Positions 16,003 through 23,707 of a DNA stretch of 32,514 nt are shown piece by piece. How positions within the stretch are numbered: the stretch's first letter is position 1; each line of letters starts with the position of its first letter. The notes under the pieces were generated by a model. That model worked only from the letters and a program-made list of their open reading frames with translations, was not told the origin of the DNA and did no database searches. Position numbers and translations under genes: made by a program. This DNA comes from Actinomycetes bacterium (GTDB lineage: Bacteria; Actinomycetota; Thermoleophilia; Gaiellales; Gaiellaceae), in assembly GCA_026708005.1 (NCBI GenBank), contig JAPOVR010000082.1:1-32514 (forward strand), read 5' to 3'.

Positions 16003-16635
16003 GTGGTCTTCCGTCACGTTGCTCGGCACTACTTCCTGGCCACGTGGGACGTCGATCCTGACCAGGTCAACCCGAAGCTTCCCGAGGGCTTTCGCCCGGC
16101 GCTGGTGGACGGTCGTGCACTCGTGTCGCTGGCGGCCCTCCGTCTCAGCAGCGGTCGGATCGGCCGGTTGCCGATTCCCGGCTGGCGCCAGCTGTATACG
16201 AGGACGTACGTAACGGACCGCAGCGGCGAGCCGGCCGTGTTCATCTTCTCCTTTCGCGTGACGTTGCTCGGCCTGCTTGAGCTGCCATTCGGCGTACCGG
16301 TCCGCTCGACGCTGATCGGGCTCAGCGAGCGCTCGGTGATCGCGCGCGGGCCTGGTGTCTTATTGACCTTCGCGCCGACTGGCGAGCCGGCTGAGCTGCC
16401 GCCTCTTGAGCCACCCCTGGGCTCACATGAGGTCGCGTACTGGAGAGCAGCAGGCCTTCGGCGCGCGGTGGCCCGGCATGCACCGATCCGCTGGCAGCAC
16501 GTGAGGCTGGAGGGTGAGGCGCGGTTTGACCCCGTGCTCGCGCTGGGTTTTGATGTTCCGACTCCACCCGTATGCGCGTATGCGGATGGCGTCGAGTTCA
16601 GACTTGGGCGCGTCGAGAAGGTGGCTCCCCTGTAG
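16003..16635 (+). CDS. DUF2071 (YqjF-like) protein
   Basis: 210 residues from GTG 16003. The order of conserved pieces matches the YqjF/DUF2071 family: an N-terminal RHYFLATWDVDPDQVNPKLP, GFRPALVDGRALVSLAALR, RQLYTRTYVTDRSGEPAVFI, and a later region for the second half of the acetoacetate-decarboxylase-like barrel. The function of the family is unknown. It stands alone, with divergent recombinases upstream and pckA convergent downstream. Confidence 0.75.
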   Translation: MVFRHVARHYFLATWDVDPDQVNPKLPEGFRPALVDGRALVSLAALRLSSGRIGRLPIPGWRQLYTRTYVTDRSGEPAVFIFSFRVTLLGLLELPFGVPVRSTLIGLSERSVIARGPGVLLTFAPTGEPAELPPLEPPLGSHEVAYWRAAGLRRAVARHAPIRWQHVRLEGEARFDPVLALGFDVPTPPVCAYADGVEFRLGRVEKVAPL

Positions 16636-16860
16636 CGTCTGAAGGTGGCCTGCCTGTAGGGCGCACCGCTGTGGCGGGGCGTGTGCCGGCGGTGCGCGTG
16701 GCCGCTGCTGGCTCGTTGGGGCTGAGCCAACTGGCGGCCGATTGGTAGCCCCCTCTGCGGGCCGGGCACCTCGTGCACCCGGAACCTCCACGCCGAGTCA
16801 AGCGGCTGTGCCGTGGCCATGCCGGGCGATGCCGCCCGGCCGACACGAACGGCCACTGCA

Positions 16861-16958
16861 AGGACAGCCGCCCCCCAACACCACCCGGGGGGGTAGCCGA
16901 GATATGCGCACGATAAGTCACGAAAGCGTCACGAGACTGCACCAACTCTGCGCGGCTG
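16861..16958 (+). repeat. Dispersed intergenic element, copy B (short form)
   Basis: AGGACAGCCG, a C-run/G-run hairpin (CACCCGGGGGGGT), AGCCGAGATATGCGCACGAT, GTCAC boxes at 16917 and 16928 (11 bp apart), then CTGCACCAACTCTGCGCGGC. It shares the short form with copy A: the second half of the GCGCAC palindrome is missing. Confidence 0.85.
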
Positions 16959-17096
16959 TCCCGCCGGCTCGCTGCTCCGGGCGAATGCCCCGCACGAAGG
17001 GCGCCTGCTGCGCGGCCGTCCTGCGAGGCCGCTCAGCTTTGGCTTTCCCTGGCTGGCCTCGCGCACGAAAGGCGCCCGTTGCGGCTGTCGCCTCGG

Positions 17097-17136
17097 TCGA
17101 CCTGACCTAGGCTGCCTCGACCTGACCTAAGCTGCC
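17097..17136. repeat. 20-bp tandem duplication
   Basis: TCGACCTGACCTAGGCTGCC at 17097-17116 is repeated at 17117-17136 with a single base change (CTAGG to CTAAG). Confidence 0.85.
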
Positions 17137-17211
17137 TTCGCGAGTGCGTGGCCTGAACACTGGCGCCACCAACAGAAGTCGCCTACGCCGAGACTACCCT
17201 CGCGCACGAAG

Positions 17212-17251
17212 GACGCACCACTCTGTCCCAAGACGCACCACTGTGTCCCGA
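17212..17251. repeat. 20-bp tandem duplication
   Basis: GACGCACCACTCTGTCCCAA at 17212-17231 is followed by a second copy at 17232-17251 with two substitutions. Unrelated to the duplication at 17097. Confidence 0.8.
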
Positions 17252-17408
17252 ATCCGCGAGGCCATGCCGCCCTCACGCTCGGCGGGGTCGTGGTCGGGCA
17301 ACCACGGGAGTTGCTCCTCCATCCAGGCCTCCAACAGGCTGCTCCGACATCCCGAGCATGGGCATGAGCTGGAGCCGGGTGGTGTCGAAGGACGGCTAGC
17401 TGTGCTCT

Positions 17409-17463
17409 GCGGGGGTTGTCGTGGGGTAGGTGGTTGGGGGTGTGGGTTGGAGACAACCCCCGC
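17409..17463 (-). terminator. Long hairpin directly after pckA
   Basis: A perfect 12-bp inverted repeat: GCGGGGGTTGTC (17409-17420) and GACAACCCCCGC (17452-17463), starting 8 nt past the pckA stop. The 31-nt loop is C-rich in the pckA transcript and G-rich on the other strand (runs GGGG, GG, GG, GGGGG, GGG, GG), which could form a G-quadruplex. There is no U-run, so it may act as a 3'-end stabiliser or Rho-type terminator structure, possibly for both strands. Confidence 0.6.
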
Positions 17464-17471
17464 CGCCACAC

Positions 17472-19010
17472 CTAGCCGACGGCGTCGACGATGTCGACGG
17501 AGAGGCTTGGGTACGACTCGAGGAACGCGCGCCGCTCGCTCTTGAAGCGCGTGACCAGCGTGTCGTACTCGGCGAGCCGACGGTGGGCCGCATACAGCTC
17601 GCGCGGACGCAGCAGGCAGCCGTTGGACTCGTCGATTCCAGGGACGCTTGCCGCGATCTTGTAGCCGAAGTCGGGGTCCTGGGTCCACTCGATCGCGCCT
17701 TCGGCGATCGCCTTGACGATCGCCGAGGAGTGCCTGATTGCCACCTCTTCGGATCGCTGGTCAGACTCGGGGCCGCCGACTCGGCCAGTGTTCATGAGGT
17801 ACACGTCCAGCGGGTGCTGTTCCAAGAGCTCGAGGAACCGGTTGCCCTGGAGGTCGTGCGGCATCGGAAAGAACGGGTTCGTACCCGGGATGCGCAGGAA
17901 CTTGCCCGCCTCATCGGCGCCCCCCGCGCTCGTGCCCTGGGTCTCGCCAAGCATGAAGAACGCCGCTGCTTGCGGACCCTCCAGCTTGGCCACCGCCGGA
18001 ATCACGTTCTCGTTGCGGTTGAGGATGAGGAGGAAGTCGACGTGGGAGATCTCGTCGCGTGCGGCCGACTCGATAACGCTGAACGGGAACGTCGCGCGGC
18101 CGTTCTGTGTGTAGCTCGTGTCGTAGAAGTCGACCTCGTCTCCGCGCTGGGAGACGTTCTCGAGGTATGAGTCAGACTGGGTCACCGCGCCGTAGATCGT
18201 TGGCTCATCCTCGGGGTTCAGCCCGAACGTCTTCGCAAAGCACCCGTTCTCCGAGACAGAGACCCGGCCGTCGGGCAGCCACGCGACGAAGTCGTCCTGG
18301 ATCGGGAGAGACCCGTTCTGGCGTGTGAACGTCGTGGTAGTTTTGCCTGTTCCCGAGAGGCCGACGATCAACCCGATACGGTCGCCGCCCGCGGTCGGGA
18401 TCCGCTTGCTCCCCGCGTGCAACGGGAGGCCGCCGCGGTCGTACACGAGCTTGTTCCACATCCGCAGGCCGCCCTTCTTCGACTCGCCGAAGTAGTCGGA
18501 ATTGAAGACGCGGGTGACTCCGTGGTCGAGGTCGACCGCGATGAGGCGATTGTCGGGGAAACCCTTGGCGCGAAGGCTTGGCGTGTAGATGACGGTGAGC
18601 TCGGGGGCGTGCCCTGAAGAATTGGGCTCGAAGTACAGCGCCTGCTGCATGCCGGCGACGTTGGCGTGGGCAGCCTCGATGTAGAGACGGGTTGCCACTC
18701 GATAGGACGGGTCGACCCCGATGTAGCCATCCACCTGCACCATCGTCTCGCGGGCGATATAGGCGTCCTGGGCCTCCGCCCAGCGTTGGCCCTCGGCGCG
18801 CGAGATCGCCTGGTTCTGACCATCGGGCTCATCGGTGACGATGTACGTCGATTGCTTCGATCGCGCAACGACTTCCGTCTGCACGTTCAGGTTTCCGTAC
18901 CGCGTCGGCTGGGCGTTCGCCATCCTCGCTGCGAGCGCCTTCAGCTCCTCTGGGCTGGGGCTCCTGAACACCTGTTGAGCCTCTGGCGGCTCGAACAGCA
19001 TCTTCGACAC
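17472..19010 (-). CDS. pckA: Phosphoenolpyruvate carboxykinase (ATP)
   Basis: Converts oxaloacetate plus ATP to PEP, CO2 and ADP, the first step of gluconeogenesis from C4 acids. 512 residues from GTG 19010, which has AAGGAG 6 nt upstream. The kinase-1a P-loop GLSGTGKT lies at 217-224 and the kinase-2 acidic pair is Asp239-Asp240 (LPIQDDFVAW, where E. coli has LIGDDEHGW). NTGRVGGPES lies near the adenine-binding region. The active-site blocks diverge from E. coli PckA, so this belongs to a separate branch of the ATP-type family. The frame is open to 19877, but the extra 288 residues are low complexity and run through element C. A hairpin follows the stop. Confidence 0.93.
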   Translation of the reverse strand: MSKMLFEPPEAQQVFRSPSPEELKALAARMANAQPTRYGNLNVQTEVVARSKQSTYIVTDEPDGQNQAISRAEGQRWAEAQDAYIARETMVQVDGYIGVDPSYRVATRLYIEAAHANVAGMQQALYFEPNSSGHAPELTVIYTPSLRAKGFPDNRLIAVDLDHGVTRVFNSDYFGESKKGGLRMWNKLVYDRGGLPLHAGSKRIPTAGGDRIGLIVGLSGTGKTTTTFTRQNGSLPIQDDFVAWLPDGRVSVSENGCFAKTFGLNPEDEPTIYGAVTQSDSYLENVSQRGDEVDFYDTSYTQNGRATFPFSVIESAARDEISHVDFLLILNRNENVIPAVAKLEGPQAAAFFMLGETQGTSAGGADEAGKFLRIPGTNPFFPMPHDLQGNRFLELLEQHPLDVYLMNTGRVGGPESDQRSEEVAIRHSSAIVKAIAEGAIEWTQDPDFGYKIAASVPGIDESNGCLLRPRELYAAHRRLAEYDTLVTRFKSERRAFLESYPSLSVDIVDAVG

Positions 19011-19016
19011 GGTTTG

Positions 19017-19022
19017 CTCCTT
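19017..19022 (-). promoter_or_regulatory. Shine-Dalgarno site deciding the pckA start
   Basis: AAGGAG on the minus strand, 6 nt before GTG 19010. A TAGTAT -10 candidate lies further upstream (19076-19081), implying a leader of about 58 nt, unlike the leaderless neighbours. Confidence 0.55.
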
Positions 19023-19353
19023 GGTGGGCAGAGCGCTCCTGCACGCCTGCCGCGAAAGCCGGCGAGAACACGTGCATACTAATTGGGACCGCCTCAAAGG
19101 CGGGTGTCCGAGCAGGCCACGTACGCCGCTGTCCGCGCGTGGCGGGGGCGCCCCGTCTGCAGGTGCGCCTCCCCCACGGGAGGATGCGTGCCGCGCGTCT
19201 CCAGGACGGGCGCTCGAAGACCGAACAGAGGAGATCCTTACGCCGAACGGAAGAGATCCCCGCGGGTTGCTGCGGCGTGTCGCTCTCGTCCGGTCGGCAG
19301 AGCCTGGTCGGCACCGCCCGGTCGGCAGAGGCGAGTGGAGCCGTTGCAGGGCG

Positions 19354-19457
19354 CAGCGGCGCAGAGTTGGTGCAGTCTCGTGACGCTTTCGTGACAGACC
19401 GCGCGCAAGCCGTGCGCTTTCCCGGGCTACCCTCCCTGGGGGTGGGCTGTTCTCTGG
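19354..19457 (-). repeat. Dispersed intergenic element, copy C (long form)
   Basis: Read on the minus strand: AGAACAGCCCACCCCCAGGG, AGGGTAGCC, then a diverged block, the palindrome GCGCAC-GGCTT-GCGCGC, GTCAC boxes (plus-strand GTGAC at 19380 and 19391, 11 bp apart), CTGCACCAACTCTGCGCCGC. The right end matches copy B almost exactly. It points in the same direction as pckA, about 340 bp upstream of its start. Confidence 0.85.
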
Positions 19458-19477
19458 AGCAGCCGGCCTGCTCGAAG

Positions 19478-19561
19478 GCGCGGCCGCACAGCCCCACGGC
19501 GCGGTCGGGCAGCCCGAGGGCGCGGCCGGACAGTCCAACCGCGCGGCCGGGCACCCCGGCA
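19478..19561. repeat. 21-bp tandem repeat, four units
   Basis: Units at 19478, 19499, 19520 and 19541 each begin GCGCGG(C/T)CG and are 21 bp long, with an A/C/G-rich variable second half. The multiple-of-three unit keeps the frames open, which is why a long spurious reverse ORF passes through it. Confidence 0.8.
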
Positions 19562-19776
19562 GTCCGGGCCCTTCCGACCCCTCCCGGCGACGAACTGCCC
19601 AGGCCAGACCGGCCTCCGCCACCACACCCAGAGGGTGCCCCAACGCCACAACTCGCTGGATCCCACGGCCTGAGAGCACATCCCGACCAGCCCGGCCGCC
19701 GGCGGCCGCAGCCACAACCATCCAACCAGAGCAACCCGCCAAGCCGCGGAGCAACCCGCTGAGCTCGACCCGGGTT

Positions 19777-20292
19777 CTACCGCTGACGCGCCCGCGGGTC
19801 GCGGTAGTGTGTCTGGGAGGCGCGCTTTCGCAGCACCGCGGCGATACGGTCGGCCACGGCACGCAGATCGCGATCATCCTCGGCCTCCGCGATGTGCTCG
19901 AGCAGCACGATCGAGTCGCGGCTCGGAGATCCGTTCTTCAGGCACATGACCGCAAGCCGCCGAACGGTGCCGTTCGGGTCGCTGTTCGCCAGCGTGTGGA
20001 GCATCGGCCTCACGGCGTTGACATCTCCGGGCTGGTCGCGGGACAGCAGCTCGAGCGAGATCAGCGCAGCGCCGCGGCAGGCAGGGCTCTCATCCTCAAG
20101 CCCCCGGCGGAGCAGCTCGACCTTCTGGCGAAATCGCAGCGGGCCGATTGCCCGGTAGCCCATGGCCCGGATCCGGAAGTCAGGGCCGCGAACTGCCTGC
20201 TCGATCTCCTCGTCCGACGCGGCGCGAAGATCGGCGAGCTCACGCTCGTCGGTCAGATCCGCCGCGCGAGCGGCGACCTCAGCGAGATCCAA
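19777..20292 (-). CDS. HEAT-repeat-like helical protein
   Basis: 171 residues from TTG 20292. The body looks like three to four HEAT-like helix pairs: residues about 27-55 (SDEEIEQAVRGPDFRIRAMG), 57-85 (RFRQKVELLRRGLEDESPAC), 90-120 and 125-160, each with a helix then Asp/Pro turn. Such repeats act as protein-binding scaffolds. No catalytic motif or signal peptide is visible. The TTG start is weakly supported by GAGGG about 9 nt upstream. It is divergent from mdh, and no partner is suggested by context. Confidence 0.65.
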   Translation of the reverse strand: MDLAEVAARAADLTDERELADLRAASDEEIEQAVRGPDFRIRAMGYRAIGPLRFRQKVELLRRGLEDESPACRGAALISLELLSRDQPGDVNAVRPMLHTLANSDPNGTVRRLAVMCLKNGSPSRDSIVLLEHIAEAEDDRDLRAVADRIAAVLRKRASQTHYRDPRARQR

Positions 20293-20605
20293 GACCGACT
20301 GCCCTCACCCTGACCCCTCCGTCAGGCGACGTGAGGAAGGGCCGATGGACTCGGAGCTCGGAAGGATCGGCCGATTGCCGCGGGGCGGCCCAATCACGTG
20401 GAGACCCCCGCCGATGAGGCGGCAGGAGGCGCCGCGAGCAGGCCCCGCGAAACATCGCTGCCGTGGGCGTCTGTGATGCCCGAGAACGTCGCCGTGGCCT
20501 ACCCGTTGGCGCTGCCTTGCGGCGCATCGCCATGGGCACCGATCGCCCCGAGCTTCCTCCGACACCCGGCGCATCCTATCCCAGCGCGTCAGGCCGGATG
20601 CGCCG
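20293..20605. other. Intergenic region between the HEAT-like gene and mdh
   Basis: About 310 bp separating divergent genes. Apart from the mdh promoter and ribosome site at its right end, I see no repeat, RNA or gene. The open frames lack conserved character. Confidence 0.4.
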
Positions 20606-20607
20606 TA

Positions 20608-20613
20608 TAGAAT
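20608..20613 (+). promoter_or_regulatory. Probable -10 box for mdh
   Basis: TAGAAT within TATAGAAT, in an otherwise GC-rich stretch. Transcription from about 20620 would give a leader of about 22 nt, enough to carry the Shine-Dalgarno at 20628-20636. No clear -35 box. Confidence 0.4.
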
Positions 20614-20627
20614 CGCGCCCGCCAGAC

Positions 20628-20636
20628 GGAGGAGGA
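20628..20636 (+). promoter_or_regulatory. Strong ribosome site defining a CTG start of mdh
   Basis: GGAGGAGGA; the AGGAGG core (20630-20635) lies 6 nt before CTG 20642. No ATG, GTG or TTG occurs in the mdh frame between here and 20777. Confidence 0.7.
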
Positions 20637-20641
20637 CAAGC

Positions 20642-21562
20642 CTGAGAGCCAAGGTCACGATCATCGGTGCAGGGAACGTCGGGGCCACGGCAGCCCAGGA
20701 GGTCGCTCGCGCAGACCACGCCGATGTCGTTCTCGTCGACATCATCGAAAACCTGCCACAGGGCAAGGCCCTCGACATGAACGAGGCCGGGCCGGTGCTG
20801 AACTACGAAGCACGCATCACCGGCACCAACGGCTACGAAGAGACGGCGGGATCGGACGTCATCGTGATCACGTCGGGCAAGCCGCGGGCTCCTGGAATGA
20901 GCAGAGACGACCTCGTCACGACGAACCAGGCGATCGTCAAGTCGGTTACCGAGCAGGCTGCGGCGGTCTCGCCGGAGGCAATCGTTGTCGCGGTGACGAA
21001 TCCCCTCGACGCGATGTGCCACGTCGCGAAGGCGGCCTGCGACTTCCCGAGGGAACGGGTCGTCGGGATGGCCGGCATCCTCGACACGGCTCGCTTCAGA
21101 GCGTTCATCTCGTTCGAGACCAGCGCCTCCGTGCGCGACATCCAGACGCTCGTCCTCGGCAGTCACGGCGACCAGATGGTGCCGGTTGTCTCGGCGAGCA
21201 GCGTCGGAGGCGTCCCGCTCACGCGGATCGTCTCGAACGAGACGATTGCCGCCATGGTCGAGCGCGTACGGAAAGGCGGAGGTGAGATCGTCAACCTGCT
21301 CAGCACGTCCGCCTGGTACGCACCCGGCGCGGCAGTTGCCGAGATGGTCGCATCGATCGTTCTCGATCAGAAGCGCGTGCTGCCCTGCACCGCGTATCTC
21401 GAGGGTGAGTATGGAATCGACGGGCTCTACATGGGCGTCCCGGTCAGGCTCGGCGCAGCAGGCGTTGAGGAGATCATCACGCTTGACCTGACGGCAGACG
21501 AGCGGGCTGCGCTTGCACAGTCGGCACAGGCTGTGCGCGACGTCGTCAGCATCCTGGGCTAG
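20642..21562 (+). CDS. mdh: Malate dehydrogenase, LDH-like type
   Basis: Oxidises malate to oxaloacetate with NAD+. From CTG 20642 the protein is 306 residues, beginning L/M-RAKVTIIGAGNVGATAAQ, with the Rossmann loop GAGNVG at 9-14. The MDH-type substrate loop is PRAPGMSRDDL, with both Arg residues that select oxaloacetate over pyruvate. Further motifs: TNPLDAM, GMAGILDTARFR and GSHGDQMVP with the catalytic His. The first ATG is at 20777, which would remove the whole nucleotide-binding strand, so it cannot be the start. CTG with an ideal ribosome site is the best candidate. The PDZ/Lon-type gene follows 90 bp downstream. Confidence 0.95.
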   Translation: MRAKVTIIGAGNVGATAAQEVARADHADVVLVDIIENLPQGKALDMNEAGPVLNYEARITGTNGYEETAGSDVIVITSGKPRAPGMSRDDLVTTNQAIVKSVTEQAAAVSPEAIVVAVTNPLDAMCHVAKAACDFPRERVVGMAGILDTARFRAFISFETSASVRDIQTLVLGSHGDQMVPVVSASSVGGVPLTRIVSNETIAAMVERVRKGGGEIVNLLSTSAWYAPGAAVAEMVASIVLDQKRVLPCTAYLEGEYGIDGLYMGVPVRLGAAGVEEIITLDLTADERAALAQSAQAVRDVVSILG

Positions 21563-21652
21563 CAGCAGACCGCGAGGTCCGCGCGGCGTGAAAGCACCGG
21601 CGGCGGATGGTGTGTTCGGCCGTGCGCGACACAGCTACGATCGGATGTCGTC

Positions 21653-22720
21653 ATGGTCGTTCGGTTCTTGACGTGGCGACGCGGACTCCTGCTGCTGCTC
21701 GTGGCGTGCGGGGCTGCCTTCGCGATCCTCCGTCTGGTGCCGTCGGGCGACTACATCTTCGTCCCGAACTCCGCGCGACCGGTCGCCCCGCTCGTAGTCG
21801 TCCCGAACGACCAGCCCGCCGTCGGCCCAGGGGGCATCTACATGGTCGACATCTCCGTTCAGCGGGCGAACCTCTTAGACCAGCTGTTCCCAGAGCTCAA
21901 CGACAAGGCCACCCTCGTGCCCCGAGAGGAGTTGAATCCGGAGGGCGTCAGCGAGGAACAGCGCGACCAGCGCTCCGAGCTCCAGATGGTGACCTCGCAG
22001 GAGATCAGCGCCGTCGTCGCACTCCGCGCGCTCGGCTATGGCGTCATCGCCGAGCCGAACGGCGCGATCGTTGACCTCGTGTATCCCGAGGGCACCGCGA
22101 GCGGCGTGCTGCAACCGGGGGACATCATAATGGAGCTGAACGGCCATCAGATCCAGCTGCTCGCCGACGTCGCGCCGGCGATGGCCGAGGTTGAGCCGGG
22201 AGCCAGCGTCACGCTCACGTTCGAGCGCAGCGGGGCGCTGCAGGATGTGTCGCTCCCGACGGTGAGATCTCCGAACGATCCCAACCGCGCGGTCATCGGC
22301 GTGCGGATCCAGCAGGCCGCTCACGTCGAGCTCCCACTCGAGATCGAGATCGATACGGGAAACGTTGGTGGCCCCTCTGCCGGACTTGCCTTCGCGCTCG
22401 ATATCGTCGAGGAGCTGGGTCCCGATCTCGTCCGCGGGCGAACAATCGTTGTGACCGGGCAGCTTGGGATGCGTGGCGCCGTCACCGCGGTGGGAGGCGT
22501 GAAGCAGAAGGCCTTTGGAGCCCGCGAAGTCGACGCTGACATCTTCATCGTGCCCAAGGATCGAGGGAACAGCGAGGTCGCAGAGCAGTACCGCGGAGAC
22601 GTGCAGATCATCTCGGTCGAGACGTTCGACGAGGCAGTCGAAGCGCTGACCGGCGAGCCCGCTGCGAACCTCGCAATCGCACGGTCAAACGGCGGCCACT
22701 CCCAGGCCGCCGGCGGCTGA
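21653..22720 (+). CDS. Membrane-anchored PDZ/Lon-type (S16) protease
   Basis: 355 residues. One transmembrane anchor at about 10-30, then an extracytoplasmic region with a PDZ domain at about 135-205 (GAIVDLVYPEGTASGVLQPG) and a C-terminal Lon-like S16 domain at about 225-335. The Ser/Lys dyad is Ser242 in GNVGGPSAGLAFAL and Lys284 in AVGGVKQKAFGA. The arrangement matches YlbL/SepM-type proteases. Substrates are unknown. ATG 21653 begins directly before the signal anchor. A TACGAT -10 box (21636-21641) lies 11 nt upstream, giving a very short leader. Confidence 0.92.
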   Translation: MVVRFLTWRRGLLLLLVACGAAFAILRLVPSGDYIFVPNSARPVAPLVVVPNDQPAVGPGGIYMVDISVQRANLLDQLFPELNDKATLVPREELNPEGVSEEQRDQRSELQMVTSQEISAVVALRALGYGVIAEPNGAIVDLVYPEGTASGVLQPGDIIMELNGHQIQLLADVAPAMAEVEPGASVTLTFERSGALQDVSLPTVRSPNDPNRAVIGVRIQQAAHVELPLEIEIDTGNVGGPSAGLAFALDIVEELGPDLVRGRTIVVTGQLGMRGAVTAVGGVKQKAFGAREVDADIFIVPKDRGNSEVAEQYRGDVQIISVETFDEAVEALTGEPAANLAIARSNGGHSQAAGG

Positions 22721-22749
22721 GCGAACCTTGGACTGCCCTTTAGGAACAT

Positions 22750-22768
22750 GTCCAAAACGTGTCCAAAA
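22750..22768. repeat. Two GTCCAAAA boxes at 11-bp spacing
   Basis: GTCCAAAA at 22750-22757 and again at 22761-22768, in an AT-rich patch upstream of the four-cysteine gene. The 11-bp period places both on the same face of the helix, as in operators for dimeric regulators. The patch can also be read as the start of a longer frame (MSKTCPKCEF...), which I judge less likely. Confidence 0.5.
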
Positions 22769-22867
22769 TGCGAATTTTCTGGTCTGGCAACAAGGCAGCT
22801 CGATTGTCGGCCGACCTATGATGCGGCCTCAGCGGCTGAGGCGGACGGCGAAAACAAGGACAGCACG

Positions 22868-23065
22868 ATGGGCCTGGCAACCCCTGTGGCAATGCCTGAG
22901 AGCGCGATTACCTGCGACGGCTGCTACTTCCGGCGCGAGGCGCTCTGCGCACTTCAGGATGGGCCATGCCCCACCTTCAGGCCCTACGTCGAGGAGCAGA
23001 CCTCGGTGCCGCCCCCGCCGCCCCTGATCATCGCGCCAGCCCATGCGAGCGCCGTCGCGGTCTAG
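22868..23065 (+). CDS. Small four-cysteine protein, unknown
   Basis: 65 residues from ATG 22868, with AAGGA (22856-22860) 7 nt upstream. Four cysteines are spaced C16-x2-C19-x7-C27-x6-C34 in ITCDGCYFRREALCALQDGP, which could bind zinc or an iron-sulfur cluster. The C-terminal 30 residues are Pro/Ala-rich and likely disordered. The frame is open back to ATG 22748, which would add a CPKC motif. I favour the shorter form because of its ribosome site and a TATGAT box at 22817-22822. I do not recognise the family. Confidence 0.6.
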   Translation: MGLATPVAMPESAITCDGCYFRREALCALQDGPCPTFRPYVEEQTSVPPPPPLIIAPAHASAVAV

Positions 23066-23707
23066 CTCGAGTCGCGGTCGACCTCGAGAGCCTGAGCGCG
23101 CCCGTTGGCTTGGGGTTTCTTCGGGTTGGGGACGTTGGGGGAGGACATGGTGCGGGCGGTGCCGCGAGGGTGGCTCCCGCGCGGCCGCGTCCCGCCGAGC
23201 CGGGTCAGGGTACGGGCCGTGCTGCGAGGGTGGCTCTGGCTGGAGGCGCGGGAGTGGGAGGCGCGTCCCTTCAGGCTCTTCGCGCACTTCTCGCCACGGC
23301 TGTTCTGGCCAGGATGGAGCCACACCAGTTGCTGTTTCGGGCTGAGCGCCGGCTGGGTGCTGAGCTGTTGCAGTTCCGTGACGCTTCTGTGACATAGACA
23401 TGACAGATCGTGCGCAAGCCGTGCGCATATCTCGGCTACCCTCTCCCGGGTGGGGGTGGGCTGTTCTCTGGAGCGGATCGGAACCGCGGCGCGCCGGCTG
23501 AGCTGCTACGATCGGCCCACCCGGCCTCAGCTAAGCCATCCCGAGGAGCGCCTTGCTCGAGGAGAGCCGCCGGGCGCGGCCAAACCTGCCCGATCCGCGC
23601 AGTCCGCTACAGGCACCTGGCCATCAGCCACGCCACGCCGGTCAGTACAGCAGCCGCCACCCACACCGAGCACAACCCGGCTGGATTCTCGACCGAACTC
23701 GCCGTGT
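23066..23707. other. Gene-free island with element D
   Basis: Convergent region between the four-cysteine gene and the aminotransferase. G/T-biased at about 23100-23150 on the plus strand. Element D lies at 23365-23471. No gene is credible. Confidence 0.5.
23365..23471 (-). repeat. Dispersed intergenic element, copy D (long form, three boxes)
   Basis: On the minus strand: AGAACAGCCCACCCCCACCC, GGGAGAGGGTAGCCGAGATA, the palindrome GCGCACGGCTTGCGCAC, then three boxes, GTCAT, GTCAC and GTCAC (plus-strand positions 23400, 23389 and 23378, exactly 11 bp apart), then GGAACTGCAAC. Closest to copy E. Confidence 0.85.

Larger units (their letters stand above)
16636..17471. other. Gene-free island with element B and small repeats
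   Basis: Convergent intergenic region between the DUF2071 gene and pckA. It holds element B (16861-16958), three copies of CGCACGAARGRCGC (16991, 17062 and 17203), two 20-bp tandem duplications (17097-17136 and 17212-17251) and the hairpin 3' of pckA (17409-17463). No credible gene was found. Confidence 0.6.
19023..19776. other. Gene-free island with element C and 21-bp repeats
   Basis: Lies between the 3' end of the HEAT-like gene and the 5' end of pckA. It contains element C (19354-19457), a four-unit 21-bp tandem repeat (19478-19561) and a C/A-rich tract on the plus strand (about 19590-19745). Open frames through it are compositional artefacts. Confidence 0.55.

Noticed and set aside
16861-16958. 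Dispersed elements as a CRISPR array
   Set aside because: Copies are kilobases apart and in both orientations, with no regular spacers and no cas genes.
19011-19877. N-terminal extension of pckA by 288 residues
   Set aside because: It crosses the 21-bp repeats and element C, and the conserved protein starts at a GTG with its own AAGGAG site.
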